Part shown: positions 28,880 to 38,615 of the stretch, piece after piece
How positions within the stretch are numbered: position 1 is the first letter of the stretch
Layout: every line of letters starts with the position of its first letter
NCBI RefSeq assembly: GCF_007748195.1
Contig: NZ_CP037920.1
Location: 4,477,800-4,541,799, forward strand
Length of the DNA stretch: 64,000 bases
Direction of reading: 5' to 3'
Source of the DNA: Gimesia aquarii
GTDB lineage: Bacteria; Planctomycetota; Planctomycetia; Planctomycetales; Planctomycetaceae
The notes under the pieces: generated by a model
The model's input: only the letters and a program-made list of their open reading frames with translations
What the model was told of the DNA's origin: nothing
Database searches by the model: none
Made by a program: the position numbers and the translations under genes

Positions 28880-29398
28880 TTAAAAGTTCCTTATTTGCAA
28901 CCATTTATTGGTTGACGGGACTTGATTGAAACGATTGAATTTCAAAGTATCTGTTTTTGACAACAATATTTTTTGCCTGAAAGGATATCGGCAAGACGAT
29001 CACCTAATCAGCGGCATTCGTCAACACGCTTTTTAAAGCTCACTGTTCTCAATGCCGGGGCTAAATCTCTATGAAATTTCATAAGCGATTGTCCTAATTA
29101 CAGGAATAAACAGGCCACGATGGTCGAGTCCAAATATCGGGCAACTTATTCCTCTGCGTGAATCTTTCTTCATGAGATCAAGACGAGGCCAATTTCGTTG
29201 TAAGGCCTTTGTCAGGTTTCCGCTGAGTTAAGAGACGGCTAATTCCGAAGTATGCCTAAAGCATTCAAGCATCATTGCAGATTCCATACTGACAATGACT
29301 TGAGTTTGGTTTTTTCATTGGTTGCTTCGTAATACTTTCATGCCGTAGTTGTGTCACTAATTACTTCGTTACTATTTTAGAATGATTTGGTTTTCTGT
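28880..29398. other. Long leader region upstream of rho
   Basis: About 520 bases lie between the small minus-strand frame and the rho ATG with no gene. Rho genes commonly have long 5' leaders that allow autoregulation by Rho-dependent termination, so part of this stretch may be transcribed leader. A T-rich tract at 29309-29317 lies about 80 bases before the start codon. I could not identify a specific promoter or structured RNA. Confidence 0.35.
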
Positions 29399-30991
29399 AT
29401 GGCTGCTAAAAGTTCTGAAACTTCAGACAAACCCAAACGTCGAAGAACAACAAAGACACAAAAAAAAGAAGAGCACTCGGGAGAAGACACTCATCACCAA
29501 AATGAAACCGATGATCTGCAAGATGAATACCATCGTAAAGCAGAAGATAATTTCGAAATTGTCGAAAGCTATCGATCATCCAAGAGCGAAACAGAATCAG
29601 AAAATATGTCAGACACACCTGCTGAATCGATAGGCGACAATAACTCCGAAAAATCAGAGACTGACCAATCTGAAAAGACAGGTGGCAATCGAAGGAGAAG
29701 GCGAAGAAGAAGAAAATCAGATGGATCTGGCCAAGGCAACGGTCCCCAGGGTCAAGGTCGTCAAGGTGGACATAACAATCGAGGTCGCAACAATAGAGGG
29801 GGCCGATCACGTTCCGGCAATGGTGGAAGAAATCAATCCCGACGTCCTCGTTCTACCTCTTCTGCAGCCAATGAAAACATCTCAGGAACGATCGAAGGGG
29901 TTCTTGAACTGCACCCTAAAGCTTACGGTTTTATTCGAGACCCGAAGGCAAACTACAAAGCACAAGACTCAGATGCATTTGTTTCCAGCTCTCTTATTGA
30001 AAAACACAATCTGCGTGAAGGCATCTTGATTCGAGGAGAAGTTGGTCCAGGCACCAGAGGGCAAGGGCCACGTCTCAAAAGCATTGAATCAATTGATGGT
30101 CGAACCGTTGAACAGTATATGGAAATTAAGCCCTTCGATGAGTTGACCCCTATCAACCCCTTCGAGCAAATTAAACTTGAAACTGGTGCCATGCCAATTA
30201 CGATGCGCGTCATGGACCTGCTTACGCCAATCGGAAAAGGGCAAAGGGCACTCGTTGTTGCTCCACCGCGAACCGGAAAAACGATGTTGTTACAAGACAT
30301 CGCAGAGGCGGTCAGTAAAAACCATCCTGAAATCCGCTTGATGGTCTTATTGATCGACGAACGACCAGAAGAAGTCACAGAGATGGAACGCTCTATTAGA
30401 GGCGAGGTCATCTCATCTTCAATGGACCGAGACGTCGAAAGTCATGTTCGTACAAGCCAGCTTATTTTTGAGCGTGGTAAACGCCTGGCTGAAGCTGGAG
30501 AAGATGCATTCATCCTTCTGGATAGTATTACTCGAACAGCGCGGGCGTTCAATAAATGGGTCGGAAATACAGGCCGTACCATGAGCGGTGGTCTGGATGT
30601 CAAAGCGATGGACATTCCTAAAAAGATGTTCGGAACAGCACGACGATTTGATGAAGGTGGCTCTCTAACTGTTTTAGGAACAGCACTGATTGACACCGGT
30701 AGTCGCATGGATGAAGTAATTTTCCAGGAATTTAAAGGGACTGGCAATATGGAGATGGTTCTCAGTCGGGATCTCTCCGACCGTCGCATATTCCCTGCTA
30801 TCGACATTACACTTTCGGGTACACGGCGTGAAGAAAAAATCCTCGATCCAGAGGTTATGGATGGTGTCACAATGCTTCGCCGAAGTTTAATTTCATTAAA
30901 TCCTGTCGAAGCGATGGAACAGCTCAGTAGCACGCTCAAAAAATTCCCCACGAACAAAGAGTTTCTCGAAAAAATCCGAGCGATCCTGTAA
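29399..30991 (+). CDS. rho: Transcription termination factor Rho with long RG-rich N-terminal region
   Basis: Rho is a hexameric RNA-dependent ATPase that terminates transcription. From the ATG at 29399 the protein has about 530 residues; a GTG at 29387 is less likely. Residues 1-95 are acidic/serine-rich and low-complexity, and 95-155 are very Arg/Gly/Asn-rich, starting with a run of eight arginines and continuing with RGRNNRGGRSRSGNGG. The cold-shock-like RNA-binding domain starts near residue 160 (GTIEGVLELHPKAYGFIRD). The ATPase core has Walker A APPRTGKTMLLQ, MVLLIDERPEEVTEMER and LLDSITRTARAFN, and the R-loop region GGLDVKAMDIPKKMFGTARR. The core is of normal length and complete. It is monocistronic with a long leader. 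Confidence 0.95.
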   Translation: MAAKSSETSDKPKRRRTTKTQKKEEHSGEDTHHQNETDDLQDEYHRKAEDNFEIVESYRSSKSETESENMSDTPAESIGDNNSEKSETDQSEKTGGNRRRRRRRRKSDGSGQGNGPQGQGRQGGHNNRGRNNRGGRSRSGNGGRNQSRRPRSTSSAANENISGTIEGVLELHPKAYGFIRDPKANYKAQDSDAFVSSSLIEKHNLREGILIRGEVGPGTRGQGPRLKSIESIDGRTVEQYMEIKPFDELTPINPFEQIKLETGAMPITMRVMDLLTPIGKGQRALVVAPPRTGKTMLLQDIAEAVSKNHPEIRLMVLLIDERPEEVTEMERSIRGEVISSSMDRDVESHVRTSQLIFERGKRLAEAGEDAFILLDSITRTARAFNKWVGNTGRTMSGGLDVKAMDIPKKMFGTARRFDEGGSLTVLGTALIDTGSRMDEVIFQEFKGTGNMEMVLSRDLSDRRIFPAIDITLSGTRREEKILDPEVMDGVTMLRRSLISLNPVEAMEQLSSTLKKFPTNKEFLEKIRAIL

Positions 30992-31338
30992 AGAATTTCA
31001 ATTACTTGGCCACTCTGGAAACCGTTTGAAAAGATAGACACAAGCGTCCTCTTTCTGATGTCTTCCATTTCTACTACCAAAGAGAAATTGAACGACATTC
31101 AATTTTTATTACGGTTACATAAGCCCTCACCCCCTTAATCAAAAACGAATTCTGCACTACTCGATTAAATTCAAGTATTTCACTCCGCTTCTGGCAAGCT
31201 CTGTTTTAGAAGTTGTGAAAACAATTCAGTTTTTTACTCGCAATTCGGTATCGAATAAATTCTGATAACGTTACCGTAGTAGATCACGCTCTATAAAAAT
31301 TAGTTTTACCCTCTTTTCCAACTTTAGATTGCAGGAAG
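30992..31338. other. Intergenic region between rho and the PHP-domain gene
   Basis: In these 347 bases I see no gene, tRNA or clear hairpin terminator. No T-run follows a stem after the rho stop. The sequence is AT-rich towards the downstream gene, which fits a promoter region, but no convincing -35/-10 pair was found. Confidence 0.35.
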
Positions 31339-32835
31339 ATGGAATTGAACTACCGAAATTTTTTTGGTGATCTTCATAACCACAACCAAGTAGGTTATGC
31401 ACTGGGCTCTCTGGATCGCTCTTTTGAAATTGCTCGAAATCATTTGGATTTTTATGCATTCACGCCTCATTCTTACTGGCCTGATGTTGAAGAGTATGAT
31501 GGAAAAATCACGCATAAGTGGAGAAACGGATTTCACATTGCTCGTTCTCGCTGGCCTGAAGTTGTCGAATTAGCAAAACAATTTGATCGCCCTGGAGAGT
31601 TCGTCACAATCCTGGGTTATGAGCGGCATGGAACTGAAGAAGGGGACTATCATATTCTCTATCCAGACATGGATGGTGACTATGAACTGATTGAAGATTT
31701 GGTGGAACTGCAAGCCTTCGCCAGACAAAGAGGCTGTCTACTGATTCCACATCATCCAGCCAATCGTCTTGGTCATAGAGGATTTGATGCCAGAAAATTG
31801 GCACCAGACGTTTCACCAGTTCTGGAAATCCATTCTGAATGGGGATGTGCTGAGCATGATCGTGCCCCTTTCCCATATAAACGACATACAGAGGGAGGTC
31901 GTTGGACAAAACACACATTGCAATATTATCTAAACCAGGGTTATCGATTAGGAGTGATTGCTAGCACTGACGATCACTTGGGACACCCAGGTGGTTACCG
32001 CGAAGGTCTTGCCGCAGTCAAAGCTACTGAATTGACCCGACCTGCAATCTTTGATGCAATACGTAACCGGCGCACCTATGCTGTCTCTGGAGATCGGATT
32101 GAACTCGACTTTTTTCTAAACGATCAAATAATGGGACAAGAGCTACCGTTTACAGATCAACGTCAACTCAAAGTCCATGTTCGTGGCTGGGACGTCATCG
32201 ATCGAGTCGAAGTTCTCAAAAATGGACGTGTGATTCATCGTAATTTTCCAGTAGACAATGAACCAGACAACCACTCCTGGGAAAAGCCTGTTGTCTTGAG
32301 ATTTGAATATGGCTGGGGGCCTTGGCCTGCTTTAGGCTGGGGAGGCACAGCTGATTGGAATTTCACGGTAAATGTTGACGGGGGAAGTATTGAACAAATT
32401 CAACCCTGTTTTACAACTGGCCCACTCGATGAATTTCGACGCGATCAAATCCTGGAACAATCGGCTCACAAGTTGAAAATTCAATCATTTACGGCGCTTA
32501 AGCAACAAGTGGATGACTGGTCTCAAAAAGCAGTTGTGATGCGCATCAAGGGAGATGCAAGCACAAAAGTCTCGATCTCCTGTATCGAACCGGGTGAATG
32601 CCAATTGTCACAGACTTTCGCCGATCTTGCTGTTAGCAATGAGATGTTATTTACTCGCCCGTTTCCCTGGGAATCAGCGATGCTGCATCGAATTGTATTT
32701 CATGATCAATGGGAAACTGAGTTTGAACTGGAAGATACTGGAGAGGGCAAACAGGACGATTGGTACTATGTCCGTGTAATTCAGTCAAATGGGGAAATGG
32801 CCTGGTCCAGCCCCATTTGGGTCAATAAAAAATGA
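31339..32835 (+). CDS. PHP-superfamily metal hydrolase (DUF3604-like)
   Basis: This 498-residue protein of the PHP/DUF3604 type is likely a metal-dependent phosphoesterase or hydrolase. The N-terminus carries the first metal motif FGDLHNHNQ (His13, His15), and further ligands are seen in LIPHHPANRLGHRG, LEIHSEWG and IASTDDHLGHPGG, spread over a 260-residue barrel. IRNRRTYAVSGDRIELDFFL after the barrel is typical of DUF3604 proteins. The C-terminal 230 residues look beta-rich (RQLKVHVRGWDVIDRVEVL) and may bind ligand. There is no signal peptide, so it may be cytoplasmic. Its gene stands alone, and the glycolate operon starts 174 bases downstream. Confidence 0.75.
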   Translation: MELNYRNFFGDLHNHNQVGYALGSLDRSFEIARNHLDFYAFTPHSYWPDVEEYDGKITHKWRNGFHIARSRWPEVVELAKQFDRPGEFVTILGYERHGTEEGDYHILYPDMDGDYELIEDLVELQAFARQRGCLLIPHHPANRLGHRGFDARKLAPDVSPVLEIHSEWGCAEHDRAPFPYKRHTEGGRWTKHTLQYYLNQGYRLGVIASTDDHLGHPGGYREGLAAVKATELTRPAIFDAIRNRRTYAVSGDRIELDFFLNDQIMGQELPFTDQRQLKVHVRGWDVIDRVEVLKNGRVIHRNFPVDNEPDNHSWEKPVVLRFEYGWGPWPALGWGGTADWNFTVNVDGGSIEQIQPCFTTGPLDEFRRDQILEQSAHKLKIQSFTALKQQVDDWSQKAVVMRIKGDASTKVSISCIEPGECQLSQTFADLAVSNEMLFTRPFPWESAMLHRIVFHDQWETEFELEDTGEGKQDDWYYVRVIQSNGEMAWSSPIWVNKK

Positions 32836-33009
32836 ATTTCGGATAATCTAAATGACAATGCCTCGCTTATCTCACCATTGTCACAATTTAAACGATCTGA
32901 ATTGTATGAAGCGGTAATCAGAGAATTGATTCTTACATACAATTTGTTCTAAAATGTGCCTAAGAGTCTCAAATATATCTTTCAGTCTAAATGAAAGTAT
33001 CCCACAGCA

Positions 33010-34518
33010 ATGGTTGAACAAACCAGCCAGACGATCACTCAAAAAACTCCTTTATTGGCTGAGTTGAAAAAGGGAAGTTCTGATTTTTCCTCTCTGGTTC
33101 AACAGTTAACAGAAACTGTTGGTAAAGAGGGGGTCTTGTACGATGCACAAGAATTACTTGTCTATGAGTGCGATGGATATATCGTCGACAAAAATGCGCC
33201 TGACATCGTTGTTTTCCCCACTTCAACTGAACAGGTTTCGAAAATAGTCAAGCTATGCAATCAATACAATGTTCCATTCCTAGCAAGAGGTGCTGGAACC
33301 AGCCTTTCCGGAGGCTGCCTCCCAATTGGCGGAGGAGTCATGATTGTTTTGACTCGTATGAAGCAAATTCTGGAAATCAACCTGAGAGACCGTTACGCCA
33401 TTGTTGAACCTGGAATGGTCAATTTGCATCTGACAAATGCACTTAAAGGAACGGGATATCACTATGCTCCAGATCCTTCCAGCCAGGGTGCCTGTACGAT
33501 AGGCGGGAACATTGCCACCAATTCAGGCGGACCTCACACTTTAAAATATGGTGTCACGACAAATCATGTTCTTGGTCTGGAGGCAGTTTTACCAGATGGT
33601 TCTATCATTGAACTCGGTGGACCTACAGCAGAAGTTCCCGGTTATGATCTACATGGCCTCTACGTTGGGAATGAGGGTACATTTGGAATTTGTACCAAAG
33701 CGATCGTAAGGCTCACTCGTGATCCCGAATCGCACCGCACCATGTTGGCGGTGTTTCAAACAATTGCAGACGCGACACGTGCGATCTCCGAAATGATTGC
33801 AGCAGGCATTATCCCTTCTGCCTTGGAAATGATGGACCAGGGAATTATCGAAGCCGTGGAAGAGGCGTTCCACTTTGGCTTCCCCCTTGACGCAGGAGCC
33901 GTTTTACTTATTGAAGTTGATGGTCTCGAAATTGCGTTGGATGAAGAAGTACGACAAATATTGGACATCTGTAATGCCTGTAACGTTCGCGAAATTCAAA
34001 GAGCAGACACTCCCGAAGAACGGCTCCTCATCTGGAAAAGCCGTAAGCAGGCTTTTGGAGCCATTGGTCGTCTGAGTCCTAGCTACTGCACGCAAGATGG
34101 TGTTGTTCCACGAACACGACTTCCGGAAATTCTCGAATTTATTGAGGAAACCAGTAAACGCTATGGTTTAAAAATCGTCAATGTTTTTCATGCAGGAGAT
34201 GGGAACGTGCATCCGATTCTCTTGTTCGATGAACGAGATCAAGAGCAAATCCAAAAAGTTCTAGAGGCAAGTGAAGAGATTCTGGAAAAGTGCCTGGAAC
34301 TCGGCGGGAGTGTCACCGGAGAACATGGTATCGGTGTTGAAAAAATCAATTTTATGAGCCGTATCTTCAATCAAACAGATTTGGATGCAATGGAATCTGT
34401 GCGGAATATTTTTAATCCCCGACAAATTTGTAGTCGCGATAAAGTTCTACCACCAATTCAATCTGATGAAAAATCAACTGTGAAACAGTCTCACCCTGCT
34501 CGACATGCACCGCATTGA
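33010..34518 (+). CDS. glcD: Glycolate oxidase FAD-linked subunit GlcD
   Basis: GlcD is the flavin catalytic subunit of glycolate dehydrogenase (glycolate to glyoxylate, electrons to the respiratory chain). The 502-residue protein has an FAD_binding_4 domain with VVFPTSTEQVSKIVKLC, RGAGTSLSGGCLP and QGACTIGGNIATNSGGPHTL, then the FAD-oxidase C-terminal domain with NVFHAGDGNVHPILLFD and GGSVTGEHGIGVEKI, which carry the conserved His and Glu. The length matches the family. It is the first gene of glcD-glcE-glcF, with 72 and 67 bases between genes. A D-lactate dehydrogenase-like activity is possible, but the three-gene arrangement favours glycolate. Confidence 0.92.
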   Translation: MVEQTSQTITQKTPLLAELKKGSSDFSSLVQQLTETVGKEGVLYDAQELLVYECDGYIVDKNAPDIVVFPTSTEQVSKIVKLCNQYNVPFLARGAGTSLSGGCLPIGGGVMIVLTRMKQILEINLRDRYAIVEPGMVNLHLTNALKGTGYHYAPDPSSQGACTIGGNIATNSGGPHTLKYGVTTNHVLGLEAVLPDGSIIELGGPTAEVPGYDLHGLYVGNEGTFGICTKAIVRLTRDPESHRTMLAVFQTIADATRAISEMIAAGIIPSALEMMDQGIIEAVEEAFHFGFPLDAGAVLLIEVDGLEIALDEEVRQILDICNACNVREIQRADTPEERLLIWKSRKQAFGAIGRLSPSYCTQDGVVPRTRLPEILEFIEETSKRYGLKIVNVFHAGDGNVHPILLFDERDQEQIQKVLEASEEILEKCLELGGSVTGEHGIGVEKINFMSRIFNQTDLDAMESVRNIFNPRQICSRDKVLPPIQSDEKSTVKQSHPARHAPH

Positions 34519-34590
34519 ATTTAAAGCTAATTCTAGATTCAATTTGAACTGTAAAACGAATATTTATAAAAGGCTACTGAAAGCTGTTCT

Positions 34591-35841
34591 ATGTCGTCCA
34601 CACAATCTGACTCTCTCGAAGAGTTCATTCCCGCATCGCAAACTGAATTAAGCAGATTCATGACGGACAATGCGGCAACGTCTCAAAAACAGATTTTTCC
34701 TGTTGGCGGTCGTACCTCGCTATCAGTATGTTGTGCTTCCAGCCTGTCCGGCATTCAGGTGTGTACATCCCAATTGAATCGCGTTATTGATTATCCAGTA
34801 CGAGATATGACAATTACCGTGGAAGCAGGTATGCGAATTGATCATCTCAATGAAATCGTCTCCGCAGAAGGACAGCGTCTCCCCGTTGATGTTCCTCAGT
34901 CCAACCGAGCCACACTGGGAGGGATCATCGCCACTAACACAAGTGGCCCTAAACGTTTTTCATACGGAACAATCCGCGACTACGTCATTGGCACATCAGC
35001 CGTCGATGGAACTGGAAATCTATTCAAATCAGGGGGCAGGGTAGTCAAAAATGTGGCCGGCTATGATCTGAAAAAAATGCTGGTCGGATCTCTCGGATCA
35101 TTAGCCATCATCAGCCAGGTCTCTCTGAACTTGCGTCCCAAGCCGGAGACTCTCTCCATGGTCTGGTTTACTTTTGATTCCTACCAGAAAATTGATCGTG
35201 CTCTGGAAGCATTGACAACTTCAGGAACGCGCCCCACTGCAATCGAATATTGTAACAGTAAAGCAGCCAGACAAATCGCAGCAGAATCACGCTTTGAGCT
35301 TCCCTGTGAGAACGATGTCATTTGTATTAGTTACGAAGGTTCAAATAACGAAGTTCACTGGCAAACGAACAAAATCATCGAAGAGTGGAAAGAGTTCTCT
35401 CCCCTGAGCGCTCAAATTGTTGATTCGGACCATGCAACCAGACTCTATAATGCATTTGTAGAATACCAGACTTCATCAGACGACCCCGTAACTCTTAAGG
35501 CAGTAGTACTTCCTTCACAAATGCTGAAATTTGTGGAAGCGGCAACAGAGTTAAACATTGCTGTCCAAGCGCATGCGGCAGATGGCATTGTTTTCGGCCA
35601 TTTACCAGACTCAGCCAGCTCACTAGAAGATGTAAAGCATATTTTAAACCGATTAAAAAAAGAACCTTCTCTCCAAACAGGGTATCTGACTATTTATCAA
35701 TGTGAATCAGAATGGGCAGAGGCGCTTCCCTTGTTCTGTTCATCTCCTCCTGGATGGTCGATCATGCGGGAAATGAAAAATGCGTTTGACCCACATCAAC
35801 TTTTAAATTCAAGACGATTCGCAGAACTGGTTGAAACGTGA
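34591..35841 (+). CDS. glcE: Glycolate oxidase FAD-binding subunit GlcE
   Basis: This second flavin subunit of glycolate dehydrogenase has 416 residues. It has the same FAD_binding_4 core as GlcD but a shorter, divergent C-terminus: GRTSLSVCCASSLSGIQVC, then AGMRIDHLNEIVSAEGQRLP, LGGIIATNTSGPKRFSYG and GRVVKNVAGYDLKKML, which is a hallmark of GlcE. It ends with NAFDPHQLLNSRRF, the usual terminal motif of the family. The N-terminal glycine loop carries paired cysteines, unusual for the family. It lies between glcD and glcF, and all three must work as one complex. Confidence 0.9.
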   Translation: MSSTQSDSLEEFIPASQTELSRFMTDNAATSQKQIFPVGGRTSLSVCCASSLSGIQVCTSQLNRVIDYPVRDMTITVEAGMRIDHLNEIVSAEGQRLPVDVPQSNRATLGGIIATNTSGPKRFSYGTIRDYVIGTSAVDGTGNLFKSGGRVVKNVAGYDLKKMLVGSLGSLAIISQVSLNLRPKPETLSMVWFTFDSYQKIDRALEALTTSGTRPTAIEYCNSKAARQIAAESRFELPCENDVICISYEGSNNEVHWQTNKIIEEWKEFSPLSAQIVDSDHATRLYNAFVEYQTSSDDPVTLKAVVLPSQMLKFVEAATELNIAVQAHAADGIVFGHLPDSASSLEDVKHILNRLKKEPSLQTGYLTIYQCESEWAEALPLFCSSPPGWSIMREMKNAFDPHQLLNSRRFAELVET

Positions 35842-35908
35842 GCAACAAAATAACACTGTCTAACTAAAAATTATTTCATCGAACGAATCATCTCATACGA
35901 GTTAATCA

Positions 35909-37270
35909 ATGACACCCGATACTTCTCTAGTGAATTCGACCGCGACTTCGAAAGATTCAGAACAAGTTCCAGGTTCTGAAATACCATATGAAAAATTTCT
36001 GGACTGTATTCATTGTGGATTATGTACCGCTGCCTGTCCTACTTATTTAGAAACGGGAAATGAAAACGACAGCCCTCGCGGGCGTATTTATCTAATGCGG
36101 GCCGTGGTAGATCAACGCATTGAACTTACTGATTCCGTACGAGGGCATCTTGATTTATGTCTGGACTGTCGTAGTTGTGAGACAGCTTGCCCCTCAGGTG
36201 TGCAATACGGTCGTTTGATCGAACCATTTCGAGTCGATATTCATAAAATGGAATCAGCTGCAGGAACAGGCCCGGAAAGCGACTGGTTTCACCGTTGGAT
36301 TCTCTATCGGCTTTTTCCTTATCCCAATCGCATTCGCTGGGCGTTATTACCTGCGCGCATCATGCAATTTTTGATGGTCGATAAATTGATCGATTCTTTA
36401 AAATTGACTTATTTGTTACCTCAAAAATTACGTCGCATGCACAATCTTTTGCCTCGACTCCAACCTGTTGAAGCTGCCTTACCAGAAATATTACCCGCAA
36501 AAGGTACCCAACGAGCTCGTGTCGCTTTCTTTACAGGCTGCGTTTCGGAGGGAATGTATAGCCATGTGAATCGCGCCACAGTCCGTGTCTTACAAGAAAA
36601 TGGCTGTGAAGTTCTTGTTCCCCGAAATCAAACTTGTTGCGGTGCCATCCATTATCACAGTGGATCAGATCAGGCAGCTCTCAAATTTGCTTTACAGAAT
36701 CTTGCGGCGTTTGACTTAGATGCATTAGATGCCATCATTGTCAATGTAGCCGGCTGTGGTGCGATGCTCAAAGATTACGGACATATCGTTGATGAAATCG
36801 AAGGTGTCCCCCAAGAGCAGGTTGAAAAACTCAAACAATTGGCCACAAAATTCCGGGATGTTTCAGAGTTTTTGTTTGAATTAGGACCAGTTCCTCCTCA
36901 AGGCGAAATACCAATCCGAGCCACCTATCACGATGCATGCCATCTGGTACATGCACAGAAAGTACAAAATCAACCAAGAAAACTGCTTGAATTAGTTCCA
37001 GGATTAACACTGGCTCCTCTAAATGAATCAACCATCTGTTGTGGTGCGGCGGGAAGCTATAACCTGACACAACCTGAAATGGCAGATCAACTTGGCCAAC
37101 GAAAATTGAAAAACATTCTTGATACGAAGGCTGATGTTGTGATCAGCGGTAATGTAGGCTGCACGCTCCAAATTGATTCACAACTGCGTCAGGCTCACAA
37201 ACCACTCTGGGTTGCGCACCCCATGGAAATCCTGGATCTCAGTTATCGAAATCAAAAACCTCCAATTTGA
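35909..37270 (+). CDS. glcF: Glycolate oxidase iron-sulfur subunit GlcF
   Basis: This is the electron-transfer subunit (453 residues). Two [4Fe-4S] ferredoxin-like motifs lie in the first 110 residues: CIHCGLCTAACPTY and CLDCRSCETACPSG. Two CCG domains follow, around TCCGAIHYHSG and ICCGAAGSYNLTQPEMADQL, which bind further cofactor or contact the membrane partner. The middle has a hydrophobic stretch near residues 130-170 but no clear membrane helix, so it is probably a peripheral inner-membrane protein. It completes the glcDEF set. The next gene, a HAD phosphatase, starts 85 bases later. Confidence 0.93.
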   Translation: MTPDTSLVNSTATSKDSEQVPGSEIPYEKFLDCIHCGLCTAACPTYLETGNENDSPRGRIYLMRAVVDQRIELTDSVRGHLDLCLDCRSCETACPSGVQYGRLIEPFRVDIHKMESAAGTGPESDWFHRWILYRLFPYPNRIRWALLPARIMQFLMVDKLIDSLKLTYLLPQKLRRMHNLLPRLQPVEAALPEILPAKGTQRARVAFFTGCVSEGMYSHVNRATVRVLQENGCEVLVPRNQTCCGAIHYHSGSDQAALKFALQNLAAFDLDALDAIIVNVAGCGAMLKDYGHIVDEIEGVPQEQVEKLKQLATKFRDVSEFLFELGPVPPQGEIPIRATYHDACHLVHAQKVQNQPRKLLELVPGLTLAPLNESTICCGAAGSYNLTQPEMADQLGQRKLKNILDTKADVVISGNVGCTLQIDSQLRQAHKPLWVAHPMEILDLSYRNQKPPI

Positions 37271-37355
37271 TTTACTTAGTTGATCCCCATTCGTTGAAAG
37301 ACTATTCTACTTCCAGAAATAGTACAGTCTTATTGTTTTTTTAAAGAGTTACAAT

Positions 37356-38027
37356 ATGTCTCATACAGTACCCATCCAGGCTGTTGCCTTTGATCTGGAC
37401 GGATTAATGTTTAATACAGAGCATGTTTTTTTTCTATCGGGAGATGCGTTACTACAGCGTCGCGGTAAAAAAATGACTTCTGAGATCTTGCATGGCATGA
37501 TGGGACGCCGCGCATTGGAAGGGTTCCAACATCTTTCCAGTCATTTGAATGAACCAGAGGATCCCCATGAGCTTTGGGTAGAAAGTCAGGAAATATTTTA
37601 TTCACTTCTGGATCAGCACTTGAAACCGATGCAGGGACTGTTTGAATTACTAGATTATCTCGATGAGTTGGATATCCCCAAAGGAGTGGCAACATCTTCA
37701 CCACGTCAGCATCTAGAGACATTACTCACGCAATTTGACTTGATGCATCGCTTTCAAATTACTTTAACTGCTGAAGATGTGACTCATGGAAAACCTCATC
37801 CTGAAATTTACCTGACGACGGCTCAGAAATTAGGGGTGGGGCCAGAGCGAATGTTAGTACTGGAAGATAGCGAAACCGGCACGAAATCTGGTGTGAGTGC
37901 AGGCGCTCATGTTGTATCAATACCACATGAACACAGCGATTACGGTGACTTTAGTTCTGCAAATTATATTGCCAGCAGTCTTACAGATGACAAGTTATTA
38001 GAATTACTTTCAGCAAGCAGAACGTGA
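37356..38027 (+). CDS. HAD-superfamily phosphatase (subfamily IA)
   Basis: This cytoplasmic HAD-IA hydrolase has 223 residues. Motif I is AFDLDGLMFNTE (Asp13 nucleophile, Asp15), motif II is VATSSPRQHLE, and motifs III/IV are HGKPHPEIYLTTAQKLG and LVLEDSETGTKSG. The helical cap lies between motif I and motif II. Family relatives include beta-phosphoglucomutase and 2-phosphoglycolate phosphatase. Its place directly after glcDEF on the same strand suggests, but does not show, that it makes glycolate from 2-phosphoglycolate. The replacement of the common DLDGTL by DLDGLM is normal in this subgroup. Confidence 0.85.
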   Translation: MSHTVPIQAVAFDLDGLMFNTEHVFFLSGDALLQRRGKKMTSEILHGMMGRRALEGFQHLSSHLNEPEDPHELWVESQEIFYSLLDQHLKPMQGLFELLDYLDELDIPKGVATSSPRQHLETLLTQFDLMHRFQITLTAEDVTHGKPHPEIYLTTAQKLGVGPERMLVLEDSETGTKSGVSAGAHVVSIPHEHSDYGDFSSANYIASSLTDDKLLELLSASRT

Positions 38028-38073
38028 GTTTTCACCTTGAAATATCATCGCATCATTTTTTAGATGATTAATA

Positions 38074-38550
38074 TTAAAAAAGCGGTGCACTCAGGTGCCA
38101 TTTTAAACTGCCTAGTCCAATACCGATCATTGTATCAAATTTAATACAAGCGACATTTCCAGGCTTAAATATAATCGAACCACCCCCGATTAAATCAGCA
38201 GTACATCGAGCCACATCCGGCATATGAGCGATAATTGCAATTCTCTCAAATTCGGAAGACCGGACGAATGAAATCAATGATTCCAAGTTCAATCCAAACC
38301 CCAGCCAGTTTTGTGGATAACACAATTCATCATTCAACTCCACAACATCTTGTAAAATCTGTGCAGTCTGAGTTGTTCTTACTAAAGGACTGTGCAGAAT
38401 CAACTCAGGAGCACTCTGATGTTCGCCAATCCAATGAGCCACTTTTCTAAACTGTTGGCTGCCGTATTCTGATAATGGTCTTGCCGCATCACCTCCGGGA
38501 ACAACACCTGCATTTTCAGCTTTTCCATGCCTGATAATTAGTAGTTCCAT
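38074..38550 (-). CDS. sixA: Phosphohistidine phosphatase SixA
   Basis: This small histidine-phosphatase-superfamily enzyme has 158 residues. The active-site RHG triad is in LLIIRHGKAENAG (residues 3-15), the second arginine in HSPLVRTTQTAQIL, and the second catalytic His in IAHMPDVARC. This length and arrangement are typical of SixA, which dephosphorylates phosphohistidine on HPt or PTS proteins. It is transcribed against the HAD gene. It has no neighbour on its strand except the esterase gene 65 bases upstream of its start, so the two could be co-transcribed. Confidence 0.87.
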   Translation of the reverse strand: MELLIIRHGKAENAGVVPGGDAARPLSEYGSQQFRKVAHWIGEHQSAPELILHSPLVRTTQTAQILQDVVELNDELCYPQNWLGFGLNLESLISFVRSSEFERIAIIAHMPDVARCTADLIGGGSIIFKPGNVACIKFDTMIGIGLGSLKWHLSAPLF

Positions 38551-38615
38551 CTAACTCCTCTTTTCGAATGACGACTCAAGTAGCTCTGAATGTTGTAGTG
38601 ATAATAAACGCAGCG

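Noticed and set aside
29382-29633. Alternative-frame open reading frame over the rho N-terminus
   Set aside because: It is a shadow of the low-complexity rho N-terminus, with a Lys-rich composition caused by the frame shift.
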